A stretch of 64,000 bases of DNA from Sanderia malayensis (taxonomy: Eukaryota; Cnidaria; Scyphozoa; Semaeostomeae; Pelagiidae), in the NCBI GenBank assembly GCA_013076295.1, contig RQOL01000660.1, positions 3,286,001 to 3,350,000 on the forward strand, given 5' to 3'. The position numbers and the translations under genes were made by a program. Positions 35,727-57,165 of the stretch are shown in pieces. Below the pieces are notes generated by a model that ran no database searches, was not told the origin of the DNA, and saw only the letters and a list, made by a program, of their open reading frames with translations. Numbering within the stretch: the stretch's first letter is position 1; every line of letters begins with the position of its first letter.

Positions 35727-38700
35727 TATTTTATAAATTGAGTTGAGTTCCACTTAATTTTTCTTGAAATTCTGACAAATTGCAATGAAAGATCGACCAA
35801 TCACATTTGATTAATCTCTGATATTTGAACGGCAGAGGGTTCGATCTAAATCTGCAGTGCTATGACATTTTTGCCCTGATTTGAATGAAACTTCAAGCAA
35901 TAAGTGAAAAATCGAATTCACGATGTTACGAAAACTACATGCTCTAGATTGAAGTTATGTATTTTAAAAATACGTTTTTAACACAAATGCCTAATAGAGA
36001 GGTGGCTATGTGTTGCTGTTCCGAACATCAGCGCTTTTGTTTACTAAACTTTAACTAAAGCAATCGAAGACAACAAATATATGTGAAATTGATGTTAATT
36101 TTGAATATAAACAAACACCACTCACCGAATATAATGCAACTGTTTCTTTTCAACACAATTATATTGATACTTTTATCTGAAATTCAAGAATAATAATTAA
36201 ACATGCGAACGAAAAGTCAAGCTGAATTGCTAAATATTTGAAATAAATCGCTAATAATAAATTATAAAGAAATTCAAACTCTGCGATGCTGAGCTTCTGC
36301 AAATAACGACATGACTTGGTTGTTAACTATCATCATTACTAAAGATACTCAAGCCATAAAATGTTCAATAAAAATAAATTCAAACTTATTAACAATCGTC
36401 CACCTAGATCAACATTTTTATGTGAAATTTTTAGTATCCATTGATATCTTATTTATGATTTGACTTGTTATATTTTGATCAAAAAGTGAGTAACTGCAAG
36501 ACAAAATAATAAACTGTTCCATGAAAAGACTTCGTTTCGTGTCTAATCCACTCCTGTGCGCTTGACTAATTATTAATGTAATTTGCGCTCTCAATTCAAT
36601 GGATATCTTTCGATGACTTTTCCTCCCAACCAAAGACTTATACTAACACAGGCGCGGTTATATGTGCACTGTAATCTTGACATAATTGCCTTTTGTTTAT
36701 TCAAAATGGTAAAAAAATACCTGAAGGCACAATGCAAAAGCCTTTGCATCGCTGTTGTCAAGTGAAATGACGTCAGAAAAACATGCAAATTTCAAGTTGT
36801 CTGTCAATAGTGAAAACAAATAAAAAGGAAGGAAAAAATGATAATCATAATTGAAATCACAAAACGACTTTGCAGATAAGAAAGCATATTTTATATGTAG
36901 GCTGAATATCGTTCAGATGTGATGGTTACATTTCTTTTAGCTAAAGTTGGAGTTCAGCGAAGTATGGGCTCGAACTCGTGTCCACGTGACATCGTGTTTA
37001 GGTGGATAACTTCTATCGAAAGGATTTATGATGCTGATAAAGACGTCAAGAAACTGCAATAATGTGACCACCATGATTTGGTTGTCACTTGGCAATAACG
37101 ATTTAAAAAGATAAAACAGGAGATTTGTCTGGAAGAAATTCAATGAGACAATGGAACTTTTCAAGAACAGCCATTTCAATCTTGTTTGGAACAAAATAAC
37201 GCTAAAAGCATGTCTGGATGTTGGCAAAATGTCTCGAATGAAACAAAAAGTTAACTATTAAAACATTCTTATTTACAACCACAATGTAACTGGCAAATCA
37301 TTCAGGTTGATGTTCTTGGAAAATAATTTAGATTTAGATAAGGGGCTGAAAACCTGTGAGGCTTATGAAACATTTCTAAACCCTATGAAAACCATTTTCT
37401 GTACCCGATGAAACCCTTCTGAACAAAATGAAATTTCTCAAAACACTTCCTTGGGTTGTATTTGATTTGAGAAAAACATATCAAATATCTTGCTTTAATT
37501 TTTCATATCAACATGCATCATCATGAACAAATCATGTTTAATTAAATCTGTTTTGAACGGTAAAGAGTAACACAGCTACATTTGAACTAGATTAGCTTAT
37601 GAAGTTCCGTGAAGCAGTGAACTTTGCATTGCAAGCAAACATTAAATGCACATTTCGTTGACCATAATTGTATTATAATTTGGTATTGCTCAATGCACAC
37701 ATGAACACAATAAAGAATTGTGGGTTTTCTAACTCAACTCGATATCGACTATCGACAAGCAACAATTCGAGGAGTCATGGAAACAATCTGAAATACGAAT
37801 GCTTTGAAATACTTTCGTTTACAAGGAATTTCTTTTGAAACGTGAATTCAAGTATGTTTTGCTTTTACGCAAAAAGAAATACAATGACGAATGTTGCATA
37901 CAATTAATAAAAAATGCAAATAAACTGATCATTAAGTGTTATTAGACTGTGAATGAAAACATTAATTGAATTACGGTGCTGAATTCTGAAAGAAAGTCTA
38001 AACTTCGATTCACAAACCCATTTGACTGAGTAAAAACAAAAAGGAGTTTATCGGAGAGGCTTTTAATAACAATCATTCGTCAAAGTTCTCTGAAATGCAA
38101 ATTAAATGTACTTGCTAGAGCTGAATGGAAAAGTTATAATAATACTCACTACACCACTTCTGCAGTTTATGAGTTTTTATTAATAATGCAAATAGAGTCA
38201 ATTGCTAAGGCTCCAAAAGTGCAACAATCTGAGGAAGATGAAATGAAAACTCATTTAAGGAGATGAATTGATCGTTGAGAACATCATTTACCACACATAA
38301 AGTTTGCTCCAGTCATGCTAAGAGAACGCTAATGACTCATGCAGAAATATCTTTCTGGGGGTTGACCTTATGGTAGATTAAAGAGCATGTGATAACAAAG
38401 TTGTGGGCTGAGCCACAAATGGAACTTTCGTCGTTGTCAACTTTTGTCACCAATCACAATCCTTCTGTTCTGCTTTACGTCAGCATTTACAACCAATTGA
38501 ATAAAACACAAAATCGGGCAGAAAATGCTTGAAACAAGGCTCTAATTGAATTGCTAAAAAGTACATTTAAGCAAATAAACATAGACACTGTTTATTTTGG
38601 CAGGAAATGAGCTATAGTCTATTTTAGGACAAAGATAATATAAATTGTAAATGTTATAACAAAGATAACAAGTGATTATATCATTCATATGCAAACATTG

Positions 38701-40358
38701 ATTGTTATTAAAAGGTTTTATAACACGAAGACATGATAATTATAATTTACAACTTACTTGATAAGTGAGATGAAAATATTTTATACAAATGAATGCTTCC
38801 TTATGCTTTTGATAATTTGATGTTACAGATTTTGCTCTTTGAATGAATTTCGCAAGCCTATCATAACAGCACTGCAGCCAGCTCTAAGAAAGAAAGTAAA
38901 AATAATTGAGGTCTGTAACAGCTAACCTATCTGATGAGGATCATAAAAGGCTTTTTGAGCTTAAGAACGATGCAATTTTGGTTAGAAATTTTTCCGTAAG
39001 TGCAGTTTAGATGTTGTGGTCAGATCTGTTGAAGCTTGATTAAATTGCATTGAAAATGGACTTTGTCAAGACCAAATTCACAATTGTTATCAGACAAAAA
39101 ATGTTTATATAGCACAGAGCAATGCTAAATGTTACGATAAGACGTTTTAATTTTTAACTTTTAAATAAATCAGCCAATGCAACAGTCATATTATGCCGAT
39201 AAAGCTGATCTGTATCAACTTTTTTTTGAACTAACAAGTACTTTCATCAAGTTTTTTAATTGTTTGATTTGCATCTAACACGTGTGCAATTAACTCAAAT
39301 TAGAGTTTAAGAGAAACATTTTCTGCTTGAAATGACTAAATTATCCTCTTGACACGATTTATGTCCTCAAAATAATATAAAATAAGGTTTTATTATATCT
39401 ATATTAATTTCCGTAAGTGCAAAGGAACAGCGATTTCCTAAACCTTACTCACACATATCAAATTGTTTGTTACAAGTAACTAATTCATAATGTGCAACAC
39501 AAAAGGTTGATAAATATAACTCGCCAAAACTCACCAGTTACTGTGCATTACTGATCAATTGATGCGCACGAAAATGTTTTTTTCCCAGTTCAATGTTGAA
39601 TGTTGAATCGCGAGTGAGCTAATTTTGAAAGCACAAAACCAAAAGGACTAAAATTAAAACACAAATATGGATTCAGATACCGGAACAAATTGTTTTGACA
39701 AGGATTGCTACTTGGATAATAAGATTTATGCAAACTACATCTTTTGAATAAAAACTGAGCATAGTTCTGTGACAGGAGATATACCTGGATTTGATAAATC
39801 ACTACAAATAACATCATAAGCAAAGAAATATTATCGCATGTTATCAATTATCACAATGACATATTAATCTACATTGTTATTTCCATTACATTCCAAAGCC
39901 AAAACTTATCAATTTAATCAAAAATTGTGTGCACCGAATTGCAGTATCGAGACACGTTGAAGCGTAATCATTCAAGAAGATTTAGATTGTCTCAGTTTAA
40001 GGTTCTTCGCAAGCCAGATCACTGGATGATGATGATGATTTAGGGGGGAAGTTGTCTTTTTGGTCCAACGCTTGCCCCCGCAATAAAGAAGAAGAGCCCA
40101 CGTGGTATAGGGGACACGCTAGAATTAAAAATTGATCTAAGCTAATTAATTAGAGTTCTCTGATCATTTTGGGCATATAAGCCCCGTTTCCGAGCATCGA
40201 ATAAGCGCCCCGGGCTTAATCGAACTATTATTGTAAAGCGAATACGATTCTGATTCTGATACTGAGCTGGATGTGAATGTGATGATCTAGGCCAAGTCCA
40301 CATGGTGCGTGGTTCGCAAAACTGAAGTGAAGTTGCGAGAAAAATATTTATAGTAAAG

Positions 40359-41509
40359 ATGGTTAGAGGAGGTCCAGCTAACAGAGCTGCTAGGAGAGCT
40401 AAGATTTTTGCATTAGCGAAGGTAATTCCATGATAGCTTTGAATCTTTTAAACCAAGGACCCTGGGTAGAAACGAAATGGAGTCTATCGTCTACGTCTTG
40501 ACAAGTTAATTGAAGCAAACGTTAATAAGCAAATATTAAATATTAAAATGCTGTTGTATAGTACCTCTTGATTTGTGTAATATTAATTTAAAGTTATCTG
40601 CATTTAGGGTTTTCAAGGAAGAAGGAAAAACTGTTATAGAATTGCAATAAGAGCTGTTCATAAGAAATTGCAATATCAATATGCTTCAAGAAGATTGAAG
40701 AAAAGAGATATGAGAAGTGTATGCAAAGAAATTGTTTATCTTATAATAATACTTTATCAATATATTTGCAATTACATGAATAGGGCAATAATATTTGCCT
40801 GTATTCATGATATGGTAATAAAGTTTAATCTTGGTGATACAACTGATAACTTGAACACCCAAGATAATGAAAAATTTGCTGGAGTTGATGAGAATTGTCA
40901 GCTATCAAGCCTCAACACAAGGGGTACATATTGCGAGCCAAGTTCAATGGAAATAGAAAGATGTTTGATATATCAAGGAATTTGACAACTAAATAGTAGT
41001 TGATTTATCAATACTCAACTGTAATAACAATTGATCAATTTGTTTCTAGCTTTGGATCTCGAGAATCAACATTGCTGGACGTGAACATAATGTTGCATAT
41101 TCTGATTTCATGCATAAATTGGCAAGGGTACGTTAAAGGCCACAAATTTGCAATAGAATCCTCGTGTGCAGCCTTCTTGTGTTCTTCTCTTGCTCTCTCT
41201 CCTTCCATTACTGCCGCGAAAGACCCTTTTCCTTGCATCATTTGTCCAAAATTAGTAGGTCAGTGATTTTTCATTTTTTCTTACTTATTACAGGAGGATA
41301 TTCTCTTAAATCGCAAAGTTCTGTCTGAATTAGCGATTCATGAACCAAGATCATTTCAGGTAAGTAAGAAGGATTTAACAGTTATTTAGAGAATCATTAA
41401 TTTACTGTGCTTCATTGAGAGATTAAAGCTCTTTAATTATTTTCTGCAGTCTCTGGCAGAATTGGCAAAAAGCAGAATTCAAGATGGTTTATTGGCAGCA
41501 ATCAAATGA
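40359..41509 (+). CDS. MRPL20: Mitochondrial large-subunit ribosomal protein L20
   Basis: Five exons join in frame into 125 residues: 40359-40421, 40608-40718, 41050-41127, 41294-41359, 41450-41509. The protein is the bL20 homologue of the mitoribosome, an early-assembling rRNA-binding subunit. Exon 2 carries the basic signature GFQGRRKNCYRIAIRAVHKK and ends RRLKKRDMRS. Exon 3 continues LWISRINIAGREHNVAYS and exon 4 EDILLNRKVLSELAIHEPRS, in the same order as human MRPL20. The N-terminus is rich in Arg and Ala (MVRGGPANRAARRAKIFALA), compatible with a mitochondrial targeting sequence. Length is close to the mature family size. It converges with SPAG8; the stops are about 270 bp apart. Confidence 0.95.
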
Positions 41510-41780
41510 ATTAGTCAGTCAAGGTTAATCATTTATCCATTGCAAGTTCATTGATTAATTGAATAGTTAAGTATCAATTGAAAGCAAACAAGTGCAAAGT
41601 GTGTATATGTTTCAATTATTTTACAAAAACATTATGAAGAATACAACATATTTCTGTATTTAAGGCATTGTTCAAACAAAAACTGATGGCAATACATGGA
41701 TTAGGATGTTATTAATTTGATGTTTTCTATTAATAATCGCTAGATACTTGATTATCTACGAAAATTGAGAAACCAAAGTC

Positions 41781-43344
41781 TTAATAATCCCAACCTTCAC
41801 CAGGCTTTGCTGCATCTTTGTATTCATCAATCGGTGTACTGAATGCAGCGTTTTTTCGGAATGGTGTATCATTCGTTCTAACTTGCGAAACACCCTGAAA
41901 TTGGAAATCTTTTAGATCAGGAAAAGTCCCATTCACTATAGAGTGGAACCTTCATAATACCATAGAGTCCTGTATAGAGTGGACACCAACAATACTTGCT
42001 CATTGATTAGAGGTGTGTGTCCACTCTAATTGACAAGAGCTCCAAAGAGTCTTTGAGTTGTATAGAAAGATTAGAAGGAGTAAAATTTAGCCAAGAGATG
42101 AGGTATTTAGTTAAACTTACATGGACTTGGTTTAGATGGTGGCTCCAATATGTCATTGGTTGCTCAGCATTGACATCATGATTCTACAAAATAATGAAAT
42201 CATTATGATGATGACCATCAATTGGTGTACAATCATTTTACAAATGACTCTGGGCTCTTTTTAACCCTATCTGGATTGACAGACACAAATTCCACTTCAT
42301 CATCACCTGTCTTTATTTTATATTTATTCTACTGGTAGAGAATGAAAATAAAAAATTTTCAACTCACCATTGTTGCTTCAGGAAGAAATGGAACAAAATC
42401 TAAAAGAAAATGCCGGGATATGATTAACCTAAAATACTAACACAGTTGAATCTTAATACAGCTAACATTCGTTATCTCGACTGCCTGCTATTTCAGACAG
42501 TCACTTTCTCTAATAATTTTCAATTTTTCCTTGTTTTGGTAGTATAATTCCTTGGTTATTGACTGTTGACTGTTTAATGATTATTGATTTACGTACCTTT
42601 GTGAAAATCCCCTTTTGTTGTTGATGTGTAATCTATTTTTGGTGGAGGAGGGTTGAATTCCTTCTTTACCTCAGCACTGAGAAAAATATTGTAGACAATT
42701 TATAAACATTAGATATGATTTTGCTGTGTATTACCAAGTTTGGTTGCTTTTTATCAAGACTCCAAAGCTATTTAACAAAAAGAAACAGAGATGAAGTTGA
42801 GTTATGTCAATTTGATGATGTATACCTTATTTGTTCATATAATTCTTTTTCCAATAGTTCAAGCCTTCTTCCTTTTTGCCTCAAATTTGATTTCTCGTGC
42901 TTTTTGAAAGAGTCTCTACATGTTGTCATGTCTTCACATTTTGTATCAAATTCTTTTGTGAGAATTCCCTGAAACAGCATTCATCAATATAAAGCAAAGT
43001 TATGCTTTATGGGTATAACTAAAGCAAAATAGTAAGTTGAAAATGTTGATTGTTTGCATACCCTGTGTCCCTTGACATGTAAATCTTTTATGTCTCTTGG
43101 TTCTTGATCAATATGAGCACACTGTCTCTTTAAATGTAAAGAAGGAATAAACATAATCAATGAGAAATAATTAAGAAAAATCGTCAATTTTTAGTATTAA
43201 ATTGTTGTAGAATAAAAAATTCACTGAGCTTTAAAATTCTTTTACCTGTTCAACCCAATTTTCCAACAGAGTTTTACCGAGTTTTACATCGTAATTTGGT
43301 CCATTAGTCATCTCCGAATCGTTCCCTTTTCGTTCTGTCTCCAT
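41781..43344 (-). CDS. SPAG8: Sperm-associated antigen 8 homologue, ciliary microtubule-associated protein
   Basis: Seven minus-strand exons join in frame into 198 residues: 43246-43344, 43062-43127, 42826-42968, 42597-42676, 42368-42399, 42121-42183, 41781-41894. Diagnostic blocks in order are LGKTLLENWVEQRQ (human SPAG8 has a NWVEER block), DLHVKGHRGILTKEF, LEKELYEQI, and near the C-terminus VSQVRTNDTPFRKNAAFSTP, which matches the TPFRKN...FSTP block of the human protein. SPAG8 binds microtubules and is reported as an inner protein of ciliary and sperm doublets. The vertebrate N-terminal extension is absent, so only the conserved core is present. It starts 181 bp from NDUFS4 in a head-to-head pair. 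The orthologue call rests on remembered family motifs; the exon chain is secure. Confidence 0.88.
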
Positions 43345-43525
43345 TATAATCTATAATTATCAATAAATCGTTATTTATTTCAGATATCAGATGGAAAGTT
43401 TCAAGCAAAATTATTATTGTTGTTGCTGCTGTTAATTTATCGGTTGCCTTGGATATCAGGGAAGTGAGGCCAGTCTCGTTCTACTGGAGCACAAGGAAGC
43501 AAACGAAAAGTGGAGGAAAATCAAA
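43345..43525. promoter_or_regulatory. Compact bidirectional promoter between SPAG8 and NDUFS4
   Basis: Only 181 bp separate the two start codons, so both 5' leaders and the shared promoter must lie here. No TATA box is evident near either start. A GTTGCC-TT-GG string at about 43442-43451 matches the first half and central GG of an RFX X-box, the element that drives ciliary genes, but the second half is poor. A CAA/GTT-type simple repeat lies at about 43415-43432. Confidence 0.6.
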
Positions 43526-44480
43526 ATGGCAGGACAACTTGCAAGGTTTTGCAAAAGGTCTTCATTAAATGTGGCCAATACTTATCGTCTTTTATCGACA
43601 ACTGCCCCAAGGCGAGCTCTAATAGAAAAACAAAATACCAAGGATGTAGCTATTGCCGATAAGTCAGAAGTAAGACCATTCATACTGCTAATATTACAAT
43701 TTCTAATCTTAACATGCAATGCAATGCAATGTCTTCTTATTCTTTGTTGTCTCTATTTCTTCTGGGAGATCTTGTCTGAAGCTGCAGACTCTTTTCATGT
43801 TTCTCATTCATATAAATAACATTTTTTTGTAGGTCGAATGTTAGACATATGTGTAGTGCAATTAGATTTTATTTTGTACCTTATTCTTTCAGAAAAATAT
43901 TTATCCTGTAACTGGTGTGCCAGAAGAATTGGTGAAGAACCGAAAAGTCAGAATAGCTGTACCAGCAAGAAATGCAATGCAATCTGGAACCTATAACACC
44001 AGGAATTGGACCCTTTCATTTGACAATCAGGAGCGCTGGGAGAATCCATTGATGGGCTGGTCTTCAACGTAAATTAATTTTATATTTTTTATTTGAATTA
44101 TATTCACAAAGTTATGCTTTTGCATCGATGAAGATTGCAAATGCTTTGTATTTGTATATCTTTGAGTTTGACGACTGATAATTTTTGTTGCATAATTTGG
44201 ATCTGTATTTTTAGCTCTGATCCAGTTTCCAACTTGGAACTGAATTTCAACACAAGAGAGGCTGCGGTTGCTTATGCAGAGACTCAAGGTTTATTGGAAT
44301 TTCTCTTTATTTTTCTAATTTTCTTGCACCTTCTGACAAAATTTTTATTATAGCCATGTTGGTTTTATTTTTGAAGGTTGGACGTATGAAATTGAAGAGC
44401 CTGTAGTCAAGAAGGTAAATGTAAAGAATTATGGAGACAATTTTTCATGGAATAAAAGAACAAGGTCGTCAACCAAATGA
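43526..44480 (+). CDS. NDUFS4: NADH:ubiquinone oxidoreductase subunit S4 (complex I 18-kDa subunit)
   Basis: Four exons join in frame into 165 residues: 43526-43669, 43893-44068, 44215-44288, 44377-44480. This accessory subunit binds the matrix-arm N-module of complex I and supports its assembly. The first exon is an Arg/Ser/Thr-rich mitochondrial presequence with no acidic residue before LIEKQN. The core is strongly conserved: [35 protein letters not shown], then [20 protein letters not shown] and a C-terminus [13 protein letters not shown]. The final RTRSSTK resembles the vertebrate RTRVSTK tail, which carries the proposed PKA site. It is transcribed away from SPAG8. Confidence 0.97.
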
Positions 44481-45414
44481 TTCTGGAATTGTTTTCAATT
44501 TGAAATGTGTGTTTTTCTTGATTGTTCATTTACCCAGTTCCATTATTCTTTCAAAACCAATTTATTGTCAGAATAGCAAATGTCTCAATAGCAAACCACA
44601 TGATGAGAGTTAATTAATATTAAAGATAAAGACGGAAATCTCTGTAGCTTTGCTTTTGCGCATGTCCAACCCGTGTATCATGTAATACAGCGAGCGACGT
44701 TGAGACGTTATGCAAGCGTGATCCATGTTTTGTATGGAACATTGCATTAGATCATTTTGTACCATCAAAGCGTGCACCAAACACCAGTTTGATTCTGAGC
44801 ATCGGGTCACGTCCCCTGTCAGCTCCTAGGCCAGTGCCAACAATAATTCAAGATACACCAAGATGCAGCGTAAAGCAGATGGTATGTATATGTATTGCAT
44901 GCGCAACCAAATGTGCTTACACTAGGTAGCCTCAAACCTGAAAAGGTTCGGTTGATACTAGCCCCCCCCCCGGCAACTAGAAATTATGCAGCGCTATGGG
45001 CAGATGTTTAATTCCATAAACAAGGGGGTTGTTATCTCAAATAAAAAAGTTCTTATGTTTGATGTTCCACATTCTATTTATCCGAAGTAAATGCGATGGT
45101 ACTTGTTAAGAAATCTTGTCGGACAAAGATAATAGCGAAAAATGCAAACAGTCTTAGCAATTAATGAATAAGTTGACCATTTTGTAAAGCTGGTTCGCAA
45201 ATTCTTTATAATAGGATATTTTTATTGACCAGATCTCGCTGAAGCGAACAAATCTTTTTGTTTTATGTGAATAAACATTATTTGTTGTCGAATGAATCAA
45301 AGTCCGCGTGATATCAAATTCTGTTTTCGGTTTTTCGAAGTTGAAGAGAAGTTTTCTCAGTGATATTGCGGATAAACAAATTAATTGTCTACGAGGCTTG
45401 AATTAAAATAAATT
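44481..45414. other. Intergenic region between NDUFS4 and an intronless gene
   Basis: This holds the NDUFS4 3' region and the upstream region of the gene at 45415. A C-rich run lies at about 44962-44973. A tiny ATG frame at about 44863 ends at a GTATGT donor and could be a 5' exon, but nothing confirms it. Confidence 0.45.
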
Positions 45415-46455
45415 ATGAAGAGTTCTGAGAATGCAGAATTTATTAATCGAAAACTCGACTGTTGGCTGCTAACATCTAAATTGCCAAAATCAACATTGGA
45501 AAGCGTTGGAAAGTTGTCGAAACCACGATTGGAAAATGACAATTTATCGAAGGAAACATTGGCACAAATACTGCAAGTTAGAAGGGCAGAAGATAGAATT
45601 CTAAACAGACTGGACTATTGGATCTATGGAGAAATTAAGGACGCCTCAACAAGGAAACATCATGAAGACAAAATGGACTGTGAACAAAAACAAACATGGA
45701 ACCTTGAAGTTGAATCTAGAGCGACAAATTATAATAATAATATTAATAATGTTAATCATGATGGTTTAATATTAGGTGGGTCGTCATTATGTGAGGAAGA
45801 AAATTTTGAGAAGTTCCTTGCAAGGTCTGTTAGCTCAATTGAAAAGAAATCAACATCAAGACGTAATATTTTGAGGCCATGGAAGAACGAAGCAGAAAAG
45901 TGCGAAAGTGTATCAATGTTTCATTACAAAATGAAATCAGCGAATGCAGGTGATGATGATGATGATACGAAATCTACAGCCACAGCGAGACTGCGGACTA
46001 AAATATTCACGAAATTTGGAACACTTCCTCGAAAGAAATTAAAAATGTTTTTCACGAAAGCAGGAAACAATTCGGATGAAAATGGTAAAAAGATTGATAG
46101 AAAAAAATCAACTCATGAAAATGAAAAATCTAAGGATAATACGAGATCGCAGTCTTTCTTTTCGAAGTATAAAAGAAAAAGCTCAACACAGCAAGAAGCA
46201 CCGCCGGATTTACACGAAAATGAGACTGCAACATTGCGAAACCGAGGTCAAGCGAAGAAACTGCAAGGCAGAACGAGGCCACAGTCCGAGATATTTGATT
46301 ATGACTACGAGGCTGAAGAGTTTGCATTAAAAATTGAAAAGATGGAAAAGACAAAATCTCAGACAGTTTCTAAGGAAAACGACAAAAGTCCAATTAAAAA
46401 TAAACTTCGTACTATGCCAATCTTTTATGTTCCACCAGAAACTCATATGATATGA
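45415..46455 (+). CDS. Unrecognised intronless 346-residue Lys-rich protein
   Basis: A single uninterrupted frame of 346 codons, far longer than the background in this AT-rich sequence, starting MKSSENAEFINRKLDCWLL. No family is recognised. The N-terminal 70 residues look helical with regularly spaced hydrophobics (ETLAQILQVRRAEDRILNRL, then DYWIYGE) and may fold. The rest is polar and low-complexity, with an Asn run (about 106-112), an Asp run (about 179-183) and many Lys/Ser, suggesting disorder. Basic clusters (FGTLPRKKLKMFFTK, KYKRKSS) could be nuclear-localisation or membrane-binding segments. The C-terminus is MPIFYVPPETHMI. The absence of introns contrasts with its neighbours and would fit a lineage-specific or retroposed gene. 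A long inverted repeat lies just after the stop. Confidence 0.75.
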   Translation: MKSSENAEFINRKLDCWLLTSKLPKSTLESVGKLSKPRLENDNLSKETLAQILQVRRAEDRILNRLDYWIYGEIKDASTRKHHEDKMDCEQKQTWNLEVESRATNYNNNINNVNHDGLILGGSSLCEEENFEKFLARSVSSIEKKSTSRRNILRPWKNEAEKCESVSMFHYKMKSANAGDDDDDTKSTATARLRTKIFTKFGTLPRKKLKMFFTKAGNNSDENGKKIDRKKSTHENEKSKDNTRSQSFFSKYKRKSSTQQEAPPDLHENETATLRNRGQAKKLQGRTRPQSEIFDYDYEAEEFALKIEKMEKTKSQTVSKENDKSPIKNKLRTMPIFYVPPETHMI

Positions 46456-46531
46456 TTGAATTCAATACTATATGTTTTTCTTATATAACTGACATGATTT
46501 TACCACTTATAAATTTTTTGTAAATTTTATG

Positions 46532-46655
46532 TAACAATGAATAGTATAACCAGAAGCTTTTAGGAAAACGATGTTAATATTTTTCTACAAACGGACTATC
46601 CACATTAACATCGTTTTCCTAAAAATGAAGCTTCTGGTTATGCTATTCATTGTTA
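46532..46655. repeat. Long inverted repeat, about 47-bp arms
   Basis: The left arm (46532-46578) and right arm (46604-46655) are near-perfect complements, including AGGAAAACGATGTTAAT and its partner. They are separated by a 25-base spacer; the right arm has a few extra bases. It starts 77 bp after the stop of the unrecognised gene, so it may lie in that transcript's 3' UTR. The ends do not look like a known transposon terminus. Confidence 0.88.
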
Positions 46656-46740
46656 AATTGGTTGCCCAAATCAATATTTTTAAAATTTTATATAGCTTTA
46701 AAGTTGATATGAACATATTTTCCTATAACATATTATGGTA

Positions 46741-46777
46741 TAGTTTAAGACTACCATATCATGGTAGTCTTAAACTA
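46741..46777. repeat. Perfect hairpin, 17-bp stem, 3-base loop
   Basis: TAGTTTAAGACTACCAT, loop ATC, then the exact complement. It lies less than 100 bp from the longer inverted repeat but does not share its sequence. Confidence 0.92.
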
Positions 46778-47027
46778 TTAAATATTTGAGGACTTTGCTT
46801 TGTTCTACTCTATCTATGCGGGCTTGAGGTCCTAGTCGGTAGTGCATGCAGGCCCACGTTTTACATTATAGCAGTGCATACAACAACAACAACAACTTAA
46901 CTGAGCTTTTGGCGCAAAAATCAACGATGACGTAATCAAGCCATGCGACCCGAAGCAAGAGGCGGGAACGAAATGCAGTCAGGCCTTGCTGAATCTAAAA
47001 TAATATTGCTGATATCTTTCAAATAAA

Positions 47028-56431
<9,404 letters not shown>

Positions 56432-56720
56432 AGATTGAAATAATATACAAGACAAGTATTACTATAAAAATCATTATATACCCAATTTCTACCAACTTCT
56501 TCCAATTAAGTAAGAATTTTAGCGTCTTTCTTCAGGAACTACTTAAATTAGAGAGGCATTTTTTCGTAGTAGTTTGTATATATTACGGTGCATTTAATTA
56601 AAGTTTAAATTTTTAAATTTAGGTCTTCTCTACCATCCTATTTACTTAACAAAGGATAAGTTTTGACTGTTTAAATTCATATAATAAAAATTTGCTCTGT
56701 TTTTTGATATTGATATACGT

Positions 56721-57165
56721 TATTCCTATTCCCAAGGGATTTATTTTTATTCCCAAGGGATTGATATTCACAAAACATGAATCCCTTGGGAATACGTTAT
56801 TCCCATGGGATTTATATTTATTCCCAAGGGATTTATTTATTTTACTGTAAAATTAAAAAACCAAAATATGAATCCCTTGGGAATACGTTATTCCCATGGG
56901 ATTTAACCCTATTCCCAAGGGATTTATTTTTATTCCCAAGGGATTTATTTTTTTACTGTAAAATTAAAAACTAAAAAATGAATCCCCTGGGATTTAAATT
57001 AAACCCCATGGGAATAACATATTCCCTAGGGATTCTTTTTGTAATTCCCAAGGGAATAAATAATTTATTTCATTTATAACATCATTTAAAAATGAATCCC
57101 CTGGGAATAAAATTAAATCTCTTGGGAATAAAAACCAATAGCTTCAACAATAAATCCCAACAGGA
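56721..57165. repeat. Array of CCCWWGGG-type palindromes downstream of SMC5
   Basis: A cluster of about 20 palindromic units such as ATTCCCAAGGGAT, AATCCCTTGGGAAT, ATTCCCATGGGAT and AATCCCCTGGGAA, about 15-30 bp apart. Part is organised as a higher-order unit of about 95 bp (starting near 56779 and 56870) that includes TTTTACTGTAAAATTAAAAA. Because each motif is its own complement, the array looks the same from both strands and could fold into many alternative hairpins. No gene overlaps it. It starts about 290 bp after the SMC5 stop. Confidence 0.9.

Larger units (their letters stand above)
31308..40358. other. Gene-poor region with transposable-element remnants
   Basis: About 9 kb with no supported gene. 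It holds a 111-bp MITE (33119-33229), a 177-bp tandem duplication (33711-34062) and a TA-flanked pogo-like MITE (35540-35726). At 36955-36985 a TTCGAGCCC-type string hints at a tRNA-derived SINE remnant. All open frames are short, scattered and without recognisable domains. Confidence 0.6.
46456..47027. other. Intergenic region upstream of SMC5 with two hairpins
   Basis: This contains the inverted repeats at 46532-46655 and 46741-46777, a (CAA)n run at about 46881-46896, and an ATF/CRE-like TGACGTAA at about 46928, about 100 bp before the SMC5 start. The SMC5 promoter should lie in the last few hundred bases. Confidence 0.55.
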
